From the NCBI RefSeq assembly GCF_004358755.1, contig NZ_SMZY01000001.1, positions 1,116,001 to 1,180,000 on the forward strand: DNA of 64,000 nucleotides, given 5' to 3'. A program made the position numbers and the translations under genes. A model generated the notes under the pieces. The model made no database searches. It was not told where the DNA came from and saw only the letters and a list, made by a program, of their open reading frames with translations. Below, piece by piece: positions 1 through 8,736 of the stretch. Every line of letters starts with the position of its first letter. The stretch's first letter is position 1. Source of the stretch: Peribacillus frigoritolerans (GTDB taxonomy: Bacteria; Bacillota; Bacilli; Bacillales; Bacillaceae).

Positions 1-206
1 TCGTGACTGTCCAATATGATCCATTAAGAGATGAAGGAAAGCAATATGCTGAAAAGCTTAAAGATTCAGGAGTTCCTGTCACATATCTATATTATGAAAA
101 GCTGCTGCACAGCTTCCCAAATATGATAGGGCAAGTAAACAGGGCGGATCTTGCGATGATTGATTTGACTAATCAGCTAAAACTATTGCTGAGAAAAAAT
201 TTTTAA
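1..206 (+). CDS. C-terminal end of an alpha/beta hydrolase (HSL/acetyl-esterase type), partial
   Basis: Only the last 67 or so codons are present; the gene begins before the window. The visible part has the C-terminal pattern of hormone-sensitive-lipase-type esterases: a YDPLRDEG segment, where the catalytic Asp lies in this family, then a strand and helix, and LLHSFPNM, which carries the catalytic His in the place of the usual HGF motif. Such enzymes hydrolyse short-chain esters in the cytoplasm. It stops 11 bases before a Fur-like site, so it probably belongs to an upstream unit and not to the siderophore operon. Family assignment is good; the substrate is unknown. Confidence 0.75.
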   Translation, partial: VTVQYDPLRDEGKQYAEKLKDSGVPVTYLYYEKLLHSFPNMIGQVNRADLAMIDLTNQLKLLLRKNF

Positions 207-216
207 TTTTTTTAAA

Positions 217-237
217 TGAGAATGAGAATTATTTTCA
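217..237 (+). promoter_or_regulatory. Fur box upstream of the siderophore operon
   Basis: The stretch TGAGAATGAGAATTATTTTCA resembles the Fur consensus of repeated GATAAT hexamers and lies about 20 bases before the first siderophore gene. Its position next to an iron-acquisition operon makes iron-dependent repression by Fur very likely. This is inferred from the motif only. Confidence 0.75.
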
Positions 238-257
238 AATAAGAAAGGTGATTATTT

Positions 258-1610
258 ATGCTAACGAATGAGTTTTACTTAAGCAGCCAGCGCAAGAGAG
301 AATCGAATGCAAGGTCTTATCCGCGCAGAATTCCAATCGCGATCAGTGAGGCAGAAGGGATTTATGTGAAAGATGTTGAGAATAAAACCTACATAGATTG
401 TTTGGCAGGGGCAGGCACTCTGGCACTTGGACACAATCATCCGGTAGTGATAGAAGCAATGGAAAATGTGATAAAAGGCAAGCGCCCGCTGCATACGCTC
501 GATCTTACTACACCAATGAAAGAGGAGTTCGTTGAGGAACTGTTCGACGCTCTCCCGAAAAAATTTGCCGAAAATGCAAAAATCCAATTTTGCGGCCCAT
601 CAGGCTCTGATGCGATAGAAGCGGCAATGAAACTTGTAAAAACAGCAACTGGCAGAGGCGGCATGCTATCCTTCCAGGGCGGTTATCACGGGATGACAAA
701 TGGCTCGCTTAGTCTAATGGGCAACCTTGGACCGAAAAGCAAAATACCCAATTTAATGTCTGACGTTCACTTTCTCCCATATCCTTATTCGTACCGCTGT
801 CCGTTTGGCATAGGAGGAGACGAGGGTGCAGCGATCGGCTCCACTTTCATAAACCGTACTCTGAACGATCCGGAATCGGGTATTGTGAAACCTGCGGGCA
901 TGGTCATGGAAATCGTGCAAGGGGAAGGCGGCGCCATTCCAGCTCCTGATGCATGGGTAAGACAAGTACGAAAGATTTCAAATGAACAGCAAATTCCTCT
1001 CATCATCGATGAAGTGCAGACAGGCTTTGGCCGCACTGGAAAAATGTTTGCCTTTGAACATGCTGATATCAACCCTGATGTTGTTGTTCTTTCAAAAGCA
1101 ATCGGAGGAACACTGCCTTTAGCGGTTGTTGTTTATCATAAAGATCTTGATCAATGGGAACCTGGAGCACATTCCGGCACTTTCCGCGGGAATCAGATTG
1201 CGATTGCTGCCGGAACAGCAACAATGAAATTTATTAAGCAGGAAAAGCTTGATGAACAGGCAGCACTGCTTGGCGATTTCTTAATGCTGCGCTTAAAACA
1301 AATGAAGCAAGAAGTAACGTCTATTGGAGATGTTCGGGGATTAGGACTGATGGTAGGCGCTGAAATTGTAGATAAAACCGCAGCTGAAGATGCCATTGGC
1401 AGTTATCCTGCGCATCCGAAGCTCGCGAAGCTTATCCAGCAGGAATGCTTTAAACGGGGGCTTATCCTTGAGCTTGGGGGGCGCTTTGGCAGTGTGGTCC
1501 GGTTCTTGCCGCCGCTGATCATTTCAAGAGAACAGCTTGACACGGTATGTGATATATTTTTCGAATCTGTTAAAGCTGCAGAAAGAACACTCAGCCCAAG
1601 ATTAGTTTAG
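258..1610 (+). CDS. rhbA: diaminobutyrate--2-oxoglutarate aminotransferase (siderophore pathway)
   Basis: This is a class-III PLP aminotransferase of 450 residues. It transfers an amino group to aspartate semialdehyde to form L-2,4-diaminobutyrate, the first step towards 1,3-diaminopropane in schizokinen/rhizobactin synthesis. The PLP lysine is K280 in VLSKAIGG, preceded by IIDEVQTGFGRTG, the Asp-containing cofactor motif. CGPSGSDAIEAAMK and FQGGYHG are also typical. The ATG follows AAGAAAGGTG. It is the first gene of a six-gene operon in the same order as rhbABCDEF of Sinorhizobium, downstream of a Fur box. EctB-like enzymes of ectoine synthesis are relatives, but the context decides for the siderophore. 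Confidence 0.93.
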   Translation: MLTNEFYLSSQRKRESNARSYPRRIPIAISEAEGIYVKDVENKTYIDCLAGAGTLALGHNHPVVIEAMENVIKGKRPLHTLDLTTPMKEEFVEELFDALPKKFAENAKIQFCGPSGSDAIEAAMKLVKTATGRGGMLSFQGGYHGMTNGSLSLMGNLGPKSKIPNLMSDVHFLPYPYSYRCPFGIGGDEGAAIGSTFINRTLNDPESGIVKPAGMVMEIVQGEGGAIPAPDAWVRQVRKISNEQQIPLIIDEVQTGFGRTGKMFAFEHADINPDVVVLSKAIGGTLPLAVVVYHKDLDQWEPGAHSGTFRGNQIAIAAGTATMKFIKQEKLDEQAALLGDFLMLRLKQMKQEVTSIGDVRGLGLMVGAEIVDKTAAEDAIGSYPAHPKLAKLIQQECFKRGLILELGGRFGSVVRFLPPLIISREQLDTVCDIFFESVKAAERTLSPRLV

Positions 1611-1622
1611 GATGTGGATCAT

Positions 1623-3143
1623 ATGATGTCAGCAGTCAAAGAAAAAACAACTTTTGAACATCTATTTTTATCAAATCATCAATTAAGCTTTCAATGTTAT
1701 GAAAATCAAATGACGCATGCGATGAACTCCGTTAAAAGGATAATGTCATCCAAGGATCCATACAGCGGGTTAAGTCCTTTTGACGTGAAGAATGAATTAG
1801 ATCAAGATTTTCCAGACTTTCAGCCTAAAACGAATCAAAATGAGCAAACGGTATATGAAAAGCTTACGGATACCATCACTTCAAATACCATTCATGTCAG
1901 CCATCCATCAACTGCTGCACATCTTCACTGTCCGCCAATGATTCCGGGTTTAGCAGCTGAAGCCATTATTTCCGGCTTAAACCAATCCATGGATTCATGG
2001 GATCAAAGCGGCGCAGCTACTATGGTTGAGCAGTATGTTATGAATGGACTGTGCGGATTGTTCGGGCTTCCTGATGGAGATGGTGTGATGACAAGCGGCG
2101 GAACTCAGTCTAATTTAATGGGGCTGCTGCTTGCAAGAGAACGTGCTGCTTTAAAATTTTGGAACTGGAATAGTAAAAAGAAAGGTCTTCACCCTGAACA
2201 GCATCGTCTGAAAATCCTCTGTTCAGAAGCAGCCCATTTTTCAGTACAGCAGGCAGCGTCAATTTTAGGATTAGGTGAAGATTCTGTTGTTTTAGTAAAA
2301 GCGGATGGAAAATACCGAATGTGTATGGAAGATTTAGCTTCATGCATTGACGATCTGAAACAAAAGGGCGATTTGCCTTTTGCTCTGATCGGCACAGCAG
2401 GAACAACAGACTTTGGCAGCATTGATCCGCTTGCGGAAATGAGCAGCGTGGCTATAGAACATGATCTGTGGTTTCATGCAGATGCTGCTTATGGAGGCGG
2501 ACTTGTCTTAACAGATACCCATAAGCATAAACTTGCTGGTTTAGAGAAAGCAGATTCCATTACCGTAGATTTTCATAAAATGTTTTATCAGCCAATCAGC
2601 TGCGGAGCATTTCTGGTAAAGAACAGGGAGTCATTTTCATTTATCATGCATCATGCGGATTACTTGAATCCAATTGAAGACGAGAAAAATGATATCCCGA
2701 ATTTAGTTTCTAAATCCATTCAGACAACAAGACGCTTTGATGCACTGAAACCGTTTCTGTCCTTTCAATTAGTTGGAAAAGAAGAGTGGGATGAGATGAT
2801 TGATCACACGCTGCTTCTATCACAGAAAACGTATGAGCTGCTGAAAAAAGACTGTGAATTCACTGTCTATCACCAGCCTGAATTGAGCACGGTTGTTTTC
2901 AGATACATCGGGACGGACTTTTTACCAAATGAGCAGCTCAATCAATTAAACTATCAAATCCGGGAAATTCTTCTGAAAAATGGAGAAGTGATCATAGCCC
3001 GGACGAAGGTGGACGGCAATGCTTGTCTGAAATTCACCTTTTTGAACCCATTAACAAGAATGAGTGATGTTGAAAAAATCATCAGAAGAATGAAGGAAAT
3101 CGGAGAAGATGAAACAAGGAGGCTGCATGATGAACAAACTTGA
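1623..3143 (+). CDS. rhbB: L-2,4-diaminobutyrate decarboxylase (siderophore pathway)
   Basis: This is a group-II PLP decarboxylase of about 506 residues, related to glutamate and DOPA decarboxylases. It converts diaminobutyrate to 1,3-diaminopropane. The PLP lysine is in VDFHKMFYQPISCGAF (about residue 319), and TSGGTQSNLMGLLLARE and FHADAAYGGG are family signatures. A GTG at 1614 is in frame, but the AGGATG ribosome site at 1609-1614 fits the ATG at 1623 (or 1626) better. It follows the aminotransferase by about a dozen bases and overlaps the next gene by 14, so the genes are co-transcribed and probably translationally coupled. Confidence 0.93.
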   Translation: MMSAVKEKTTFEHLFLSNHQLSFQCYENQMTHAMNSVKRIMSSKDPYSGLSPFDVKNELDQDFPDFQPKTNQNEQTVYEKLTDTITSNTIHVSHPSTAAHLHCPPMIPGLAAEAIISGLNQSMDSWDQSGAATMVEQYVMNGLCGLFGLPDGDGVMTSGGTQSNLMGLLLARERAALKFWNWNSKKKGLHPEQHRLKILCSEAAHFSVQQAASILGLGEDSVVLVKADGKYRMCMEDLASCIDDLKQKGDLPFALIGTAGTTDFGSIDPLAEMSSVAIEHDLWFHADAAYGGGLVLTDTHKHKLAGLEKADSITVDFHKMFYQPISCGAFLVKNRESFSFIMHHADYLNPIEDEKNDIPNLVSKSIQTTRRFDALKPFLSFQLVGKEEWDEMIDHTLLLSQKTYELLKKDCEFTVYHQPELSTVVFRYIGTDFLPNEQLNQLNYQIREILLKNGEVIIARTKVDGNACLKFTFLNPLTRMSDVEKIIRRMKEIGEDETRRLHDEQT

Positions 3144-4920
3144 AGCGATGGCTCTTGCTGAAAAAGCAACTCTGCAAAGCTATTTAAATTGCTTTCTGCG
3201 TGAAACAAACAGCGGGAATCTTAGTGAAGATGCACCTGCTGCATTAAGAAAGAAGCACATTAAAAAATGGAAATGGATTCATGTTCGTTTACACAAGCAA
3301 AATTCTAACCTTTATATCCCTGCAAGCTATCTATCGGAGACAGGACGTCACTTGTTAGAATATCCTGTTTACTGTGAAAATGAGGAAATCGATTACATAA
3401 CATGCATTGAAAAAACAATGAAAGAACTGGATTCAAATTCAGCTGAAAAAAACGAAGAACTGCTTTTACGAGTCAAACAAAGCTGTGAATCCATGGCTCA
3501 ATTTCTAGAAGAGCGAGCTAAAGATGTGAAAGAGCTATATCAAACCTCATTTGATTTTATTGCAGCTGAACAGTCCCTTTTGTTTGGCCATTTGCTTCAT
3601 CCGGCACCAAAAAGCAGACAGGGAATGACTGAATCGGATATGAAGACGTATTCACCAGAATTAAAAGGAGCATTTCCGCTGCATTATTTTAGAGCTCGTG
3701 CAGAGTCTATTTATTCAAAGTCAACAGTGCCAAAGTCCGCAATTGACCTTATAAAGCAGCTTGTCAAGGATGACCCGGAGATCGATGATGCGTTTAAAGA
3801 GAGGTACGCAGGCGAGGATGAGTATGCGCTTCTTCCCATCCATCCGTGGCAAGCAGAGTATTTGCTTAGAGACTCATCTGTTCAAGAATTCATTCAGGCA
3901 GGGAAACTTGAAAATCTTGGACAGCAGGGACGGGCATTTTATGCAACTTCATCTCTGCGGACGGTCTATCATCCCGATGTATTGTTCATGCTCAAGTTTT
4001 CACTTAATATCAAAATCACCAATTCTGTCCGGGCGAACCTGTTAAAAGAGCTTGAACGGGGAGTAGAAGTAAAAGAATTGATGGTCACACAGCTCGGAAG
4101 TGAGTTATCTGAGCAATATCCTGATTTTGAAATCATTCACGATCCTGCATTTATTACATTAAAGCTGCACGATCAAAAAGAATCAGGTTTTGAAGTCATA
4201 CTCAGGGAAAACCCATTCTATAAAAAAAGGGCGGAACAAGCAACAGCTCTTGTTGCCCTTTGTCAGGACGGAATTTCGCCGCAATCATCAAGACTTGCGA
4301 GCATCATTCGTGACCTATCCAAAAAGGAAAATCGTTCAACAGAAGAAATCAGCACAGACTGGATGAAACGCTATTTGGCTATCTCTTTAAAGCCAATCCT
4401 TTGGCTTTATTTTGAAAAGGGAATTGCGCTTGAAGCACATCAGCAAAACAGCGTTGTTAAACTTGAAAATGGTTATCCATCGCGCTTTTTTTATAGAGAC
4501 AATCAGGGCTTTTACTTTTGCGAATCAAAACATGATGAATTGAATTCATATCTCCCTGGGATCGGTTTGAAAAGTGAAACGGTTTGTTCTGACGCGGTTG
4601 CAGATGAACGATTGCGCTATTATTTCTTTTTTAACCATTTATTTGGACTTGTCAATGCATTTGGCACGGCAAATCTGGCAGACGAGGAGGATCTTCTTCA
4701 TCTGATCAGGGAGGAATTGGAACAGATGTCACTTTCTGCAGATCATCCATCTCTTTTGCTGAAAACCTTGCTTGAAAACGGGACTTTGCCCTGCAAAGCA
4801 AATCTATTAACGAGATTCCACGATCTAGATGAACTGGTTGGACCGCTTGAAACGCAGTCAGTTTATGTACAAGTGCGAAACCCTTTATTCACAAAAAAGG
4901 AGGCCTTTGCAAGGAAATGA
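3130..4920 (+). CDS. rhbC: IucA/IucC-family NIS siderophore synthetase, first of two
   Basis: This is a non-ribosomal-peptide-independent siderophore (NIS) synthetase of about 597 residues. The family adenylates a carboxylate of citrate with ATP and joins it to an amine or hydroxamate. Family motifs are HLLHPAPKSRQG (H154 to G165, nucleotide site), LLPIHPWQAEYLL, LKFSLNIKITNSVR and EAHQQNS with H437. The C-terminal third is FhuF/iron-transport-like. An AAGGAGG site at 3116-3122 favours ATG 3127 or 3130 over the ATG at 3109. The start lies inside the end of the decarboxylase gene. A second paralogue closes the operon, as expected for the two condensations on one citrate. Confidence 0.93.
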   Translation: MNKLEAMALAEKATLQSYLNCFLRETNSGNLSEDAPAALRKKHIKKWKWIHVRLHKQNSNLYIPASYLSETGRHLLEYPVYCENEEIDYITCIEKTMKELDSNSAEKNEELLLRVKQSCESMAQFLEERAKDVKELYQTSFDFIAAEQSLLFGHLLHPAPKSRQGMTESDMKTYSPELKGAFPLHYFRARAESIYSKSTVPKSAIDLIKQLVKDDPEIDDAFKERYAGEDEYALLPIHPWQAEYLLRDSSVQEFIQAGKLENLGQQGRAFYATSSLRTVYHPDVLFMLKFSLNIKITNSVRANLLKELERGVEVKELMVTQLGSELSEQYPDFEIIHDPAFITLKLHDQKESGFEVILRENPFYKKRAEQATALVALCQDGISPQSSRLASIIRDLSKKENRSTEEISTDWMKRYLAISLKPILWLYFEKGIALEAHQQNSVVKLENGYPSRFFYRDNQGFYFCESKHDELNSYLPGIGLKSETVCSDAVADERLRYYFFFNHLFGLVNAFGTANLADEEDLLHLIREELEQMSLSADHPSLLLKTLLENGTLPCKANLLTRFHDLDELVGPLETQSVYVQVRNPLFTKKEAFARK

Positions 4921-5468
4921 ATCAGCTTGAGACCAATTTATCCATAACATTTCGAAAAGCGGAATTTGAACATGACGCTGCCATGCTTCATAAGTGGCAC
5001 CACGAACCTCACGTCATTCCATATTGGAATCAAGATTTTCCGTTCAGCCAATATACGAAACATCTAAAAAAGCTTTTGGCGGATGATCATCAAACGCTGT
5101 GGATCGGGCATGTGGACAGTGTGCCAATGAGCTATTGGGAAACGTATTGGGCAAAGGATGACATCATTGGAGATTATTATGGATCAGAGCCTTACGATCA
5201 GGGTGTTCATTTGCTGATCGGTGATCCTGCTTATCTTGGTAAAGGTCTTTCTCTGCCAATGCTCCATGAAATCATGAAACAGATGTTTACAGACAAACGG
5301 ACACAGAGGATCGTTGCTGAGCCTGACAGCCGAAATAAAAAAATGATTCATGTTTTCAAGAAATGCGGATTCCTTCCGCAAAAGGAAATTCAGCTGCCGG
5401 ATAAAAAAGCACTTTTCATGATTTGTGAAAGAGAAGATTTCGAACGGGGGCCAGAGAATGGTTTATGA
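4917..5468 (+). CDS. rhbD: siderophore N-acetyltransferase (IucB/RhbD-like, GNAT fold)
   Basis: This 183-residue GNAT protein has the HEPHVIPYWNQ segment typical of IucB and MbtK-like acyltransferases, and DPAYLGKGLSLPML in the acetyl-CoA site. It is predicted to acetylate N-hydroxy-1,3-diaminopropane to give the hydroxamate ligand. Its ATG overlaps the TGA of the preceding synthetase as ATGA, and its own 3' end overlaps the monooxygenase start, which indicates tight coupling. An AAGGAGG at 4897-4903 and a weaker AAGG at 4911 could serve as ribosome sites. Acetyl specificity, as opposed to longer acyl groups, is inferred from the operon type. Confidence 0.9.
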   Translation: MNQLETNLSITFRKAEFEHDAAMLHKWHHEPHVIPYWNQDFPFSQYTKHLKKLLADDHQTLWIGHVDSVPMSYWETYWAKDDIIGDYYGSEPYDQGVHLLIGDPAYLGKGLSLPMLHEIMKQMFTDKRTQRIVAEPDSRNKKMIHVFKKCGFLPQKEIQLPDKKALFMICEREDFERGPENGL

Positions 5469-6768
5469 CGTAATTGGAGTAGGACTTGGACCGTTTAATC
5501 TTGGAATGGCAGCATTATTGGATGATGTAGAGGATTTAGAGGTGCTCTTTTTTGATCAAAAGCCAGAATTTAATTGGCATGAAGGACTTTTGATCGAAGG
5601 GACAACCTTACAGGTGCCATTTTTGGCTGATGCGGTTTCCATGGTCAATCCGACAAGCAAATACAGCTTTCTGAATTATCTTCATCATCAAAAAAGACTT
5701 TATCATTTCTATTTTCTTGAATCGTTCCATATTCCGCGCAGAGAATATAATCACTATCTGCAGTGGGTAGCAGCAGAGCTTGATAGCTGCAAATTCGGAA
5801 AACGGGTTGCAGATGTTTTGCATCATACTGAAGGATACGAAGTCCTTGTTGAAGATGTTTGCACCGGGGAAATGGAACGCTTTATAGCCCGTCATGTCGT
5901 TCTTGGAATGGGAAGTGCTCCGAATATTCCGGAATGGTCAGCTAGAGGGCAATCAGACAATCTTTTTCACTCGGCTGAATTTTTGCATAGGAAAAAAGAG
6001 AGTTTGCAGGCTGACACGGTTTCTGTCATTGGTTCTGGTCAAAGTGCGGCGGAAATTTTCCTTGAGCTGCTGAAAGATCAAAATGAGTATGGCTATCAAT
6101 TAAATTGGCTTACTCGTACGGAAGGATTTTTCCCCATGGAGTATTCGAAGCTTGGACTTGAGCATTTTTCGCCTGACTACACAGAGTACTTTTACAGGCT
6201 TCCGCAGGAAGTAAAGGATACGATCGTGCCAAAACAGGATTCTCTTTATAAAGGAATCAGTGCAGATACGATTGCTGAAATCTATGATCTTTTATATGAA
6301 AGAACGATTGCGGGACAAAAGCCGGATGTTCACTTATTGGCCAAAACAGCCGTACTTGATATTGCGGCAGCCAGTTCAGATTTACAATTAGAATGTCATC
6401 AATGGGAGCAGGGGAAAGCCTTTAACCTGCATTCAGATATCGTCATCGCAGCTACCGGCTATAAGACTGTATGGCCAAGCGCTTTTGGAAATCTATCAAA
6501 TCTTTTGAAATGGGACAGCAGGAACCGTCCAGTTGTCTCGAAAGATTATGAACTAGAGCTGCATGATAAAAGGGAAAACAAAATCTATATTCAAAACGGT
6601 GAAATGCACACTCACGGGGTAGGCGCACCCGATCTTGGATTAGGCGCTTACCGGAATGCTAAGATCATTAATCAGCTTGCTTGTAGAGAAGTGTTTGATC
6701 TGCCTGAAAAAAATGTCTTTCAGCATTTTGGAACAAGCCATTTTGTCCGCAGCAAACAAACAGTATAG
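5458..6768 (+). CDS. rhbE: N-hydroxylating diamine monooxygenase (IucD/RhbE-like)
   Basis: This is a flavin N-monooxygenase of about 436 residues from the L-lysine N6-/L-ornithine N5-hydroxylase family. It is predicted to hydroxylate an amine of 1,3-diaminopropane using FAD, NADPH and O2. The N-terminal FAD motif is GVGLGPFNLGMAALL, the NADPH motif is VIGSGQSAAEIFLELL, and ATGYK is the C-terminal family motif. The ATG at 5458 gives the expected family N-terminus MVYDVIGVGLGP, whereas an in-frame start at 5425 would add 11 unsupported residues. It overlaps the acetyltransferase by 11 bases and is 13 bases from the next gene. Confidence 0.93.
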   Translation: MVYDVIGVGLGPFNLGMAALLDDVEDLEVLFFDQKPEFNWHEGLLIEGTTLQVPFLADAVSMVNPTSKYSFLNYLHHQKRLYHFYFLESFHIPRREYNHYLQWVAAELDSCKFGKRVADVLHHTEGYEVLVEDVCTGEMERFIARHVVLGMGSAPNIPEWSARGQSDNLFHSAEFLHRKKESLQADTVSVIGSGQSAAEIFLELLKDQNEYGYQLNWLTRTEGFFPMEYSKLGLEHFSPDYTEYFYRLPQEVKDTIVPKQDSLYKGISADTIAEIYDLLYERTIAGQKPDVHLLAKTAVLDIAAASSDLQLECHQWEQGKAFNLHSDIVIAATGYKTVWPSAFGNLSNLLKWDSRNRPVVSKDYELELHDKRENKIYIQNGEMHTHGVGAPDLGLGAYRNAKIINQLACREVFDLPEKNVFQHFGTSHFVRSKQTV

Positions 6769-6781
6769 GAGAGTGAGAGAG

Positions 6782-8566
6782 ATGTCAGCTGAACAAAAGT
6801 GGAATGCAGAAGATTGGAAGAAAGCGAGCAGACGGCTGCTTGCTAAAATGATCTCCGAGTTTTTATACGAAGAAATGATCCAGGCGGAAAAAAAGGATGA
6901 CAAATATATTGTGAACTTTGAGAGCGGAATATCCTACCGCTTTCTGGCTGAAAAAAGGCTTATGGACAGCTATTGGGTTGATGCTCATTCTATTGAAACA
7001 AATAGACATGGTTCATGGGAAGAAGCTGGGAATCCCGTTGAGTTTTTATTGGACCTGCAAAAGGAAATAAACATAAAGCCTTTTACCGCTGCCTATTTAA
7101 TAGAAGAATATAAACGCACTCTGCTTGCTGATGCCCATATCATCGCCAATCAGCAGGACAGTTCGACTGCAGATTTAACAGATTCGGACTATGCAGAGCT
7201 TGAAGGGGAGATGACAGGGCATCCCTGGATCACTTATAACAAAGGGCGCATAGGATTTTCCTATTCAGATTACCTGCAATATGCCCCTGAACAAAAGCAG
7301 CAGACAACACTTGACTGGATTGCCGTTTCAAAGGAGTGGGGGACGTTCCATTCAACAAAAGAAGTAGAGTATGACAGGTTAATAGAAAGCGAGATCGGGC
7401 ATTCTGCAATAAGAGAATTTAATGAAAAGCTAATTAATAAAGGACTGCAGCCTGAAAGCTTTTTCTTTATGCCTGTCCATGAGTGGCAGTGGAATCACGT
7501 GATTGTTCAGCTGTTTTCAGAAGAGCTTTTTGAAAAGCGGATCATCTACCTTGGCAGAGGAGAAGATCATTACCTGCCGCAGCAGTCCATCCGGACATTT
7601 GTCAATATAGATCATAAAAAGAAGCATCACGTAAAGCTGCCAATGAGTATTTTGAATACATTAGTATATAGGGGATTGCCGTCTGAACGTGTGGTGCTGG
7701 CACCAGAAATTACTGCTCACATTCAAGGGATCCGGGACAATGATTCATTTTTGAGAGATAAATGCAGGGTTATTCTCCCTGGAGAAGTGGCGAGCATGAA
7801 TTACCATCATCCTGATTACGTAAAACTAGAAGGAGCTCCGTATCAATTTATGGAAATGCTTGGAGTCATTTGGCGCGAAAGCATCTACTCATTCTTAGAC
7901 GCGGGAGAACAGGCCATTACTCTTGCCGCCCTTTTATATGAAGGGGAAGACGGGAAATCATATACACTGGAATTGATAGAAAAGTCCGGCCTCAGCGTGG
8001 AAGAATGGACAGAGCAGCTGTTTGAAGTTCTCCTGCCGCCGCTTCTGCACTATCTTTATCAATACGGAACGGTCTTTTCACCGCATGGACAAAATACGGT
8101 TGTCATTTTAAAAGACTATAAACCTCACAGACTTGCTGTGAAGGATTTTGTGGATGATGTCAATATCAGCGATCAGCCGCTGACAGAGCTTAATACCATT
8201 TCGGGAGAGCTAAAAACCGTGCTGAGGAGTGAAGCGCCTGAAGGATTGTGCCAATTCATTTTCACTGGATTATTTGTCTGCCATTTCAGGTATTTAGCCG
8301 ATATCCTTCACAGAAGAACTGACTTTGATGAAACGAGATTTTGGAATAAGCTGAGAGAATCAATCCTTTCCTATCAAGCTGAATTTCCGGAACTGAAAGA
8401 ACGATTCGAACTCTTTGACCTCCTGAGGCCGACATTTAAAAAGCTCTGTCTCAACCGCAACCGTATGATCGAATATGGCTATGGAGATGGAGATGACCGG
8501 CCTCATGCTTCTGAGTTTGGACAAGTGAACAACCCGTTGGCAATTGAAGAATATGTCATCGGATAA
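6782..8566 (+). CDS. rhbF: IucA/IucC-family NIS siderophore synthetase, second of two
   Basis: This is a 594-residue NIS synthetase, paralogous to the third gene of the operon. It has the same landmarks in the same places: GHPWITYNKGRIG with H147, PVHEWQWNH, and SPHGQNTV with H435. It likely performs the final condensation, attaching the second N-acetyl-N-hydroxydiaminopropane arm to the citrate half-product. The ATG at 6782 has AGGAGA upstream at 6767-6772; an in-frame start at 6656 would lie inside the monooxygenase gene and is unlikely. A strong terminator follows the stop at once. No export or uptake gene is attached to the operon. Confidence 0.93.
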   Translation: MSAEQKWNAEDWKKASRRLLAKMISEFLYEEMIQAEKKDDKYIVNFESGISYRFLAEKRLMDSYWVDAHSIETNRHGSWEEAGNPVEFLLDLQKEINIKPFTAAYLIEEYKRTLLADAHIIANQQDSSTADLTDSDYAELEGEMTGHPWITYNKGRIGFSYSDYLQYAPEQKQQTTLDWIAVSKEWGTFHSTKEVEYDRLIESEIGHSAIREFNEKLINKGLQPESFFFMPVHEWQWNHVIVQLFSEELFEKRIIYLGRGEDHYLPQQSIRTFVNIDHKKKHHVKLPMSILNTLVYRGLPSERVVLAPEITAHIQGIRDNDSFLRDKCRVILPGEVASMNYHHPDYVKLEGAPYQFMEMLGVIWRESIYSFLDAGEQAITLAALLYEGEDGKSYTLELIEKSGLSVEEWTEQLFEVLLPPLLHYLYQYGTVFSPHGQNTVVILKDYKPHRLAVKDFVDDVNISDQPLTELNTISGELKTVLRSEAPEGLCQFIFTGLFVCHFRYLADILHRRTDFDETRFWNKLRESILSYQAEFPELKERFELFDLLRPTFKKLCLNRNRMIEYGYGDGDDRPHASEFGQVNNPLAIEEYVIG

Positions 8567-8594
8567 AAGAGACCAAAAGGGTCTCTTTTTTTTA
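8566..8594 (+). terminator. intrinsic terminator of the siderophore operon
   Basis: A nine-base-pair stem (AAAGAGACC with GGTCTCTTT, loop 8575-8579) is followed by a run of T. It begins at the last base of the stop codon. Confidence 0.9.
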
Positions 8595-8601
8595 TGCATA
8601 A

Positions 8602-8686
8602 CACTTACAAAAGTGCATAAATTACTTACATATCATTATAAAAACTTGAATAATAAAGGGTAATACATTATAATCACTTACAAAAG
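8602..8686 (+). promoter_or_regulatory. sigma-A-type promoter and repeated CACTTACAAAAG motif before the DeoR gene
   Basis: TTGAAT (8646-8651) and a perfect TATAAT (8669-8674) are separated by 17 bases. The 12-mer CACTTACAAAAG occurs at 8602-8613 and again at 8675-8686, directly after the -10 box, with a partial copy ACTTACA at 8624-8630. Direct repeats flanking a promoter in front of a DeoR gene suggest an autoregulatory operator; this role is inferred. Confidence 0.65.
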
Positions 8687-8736
8687 CTTAAAACCTATGT
8701 TATTGTAGAAACATTTCTGAAAGTTAGGTGGGCATT

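Noticed and set aside
258-1610. Ectoine-pathway EctB
   Set aside because: The enzyme family is shared, but the following decarboxylase, NIS synthetases, acetyltransferase and N-hydroxylase fix the role in siderophore synthesis.
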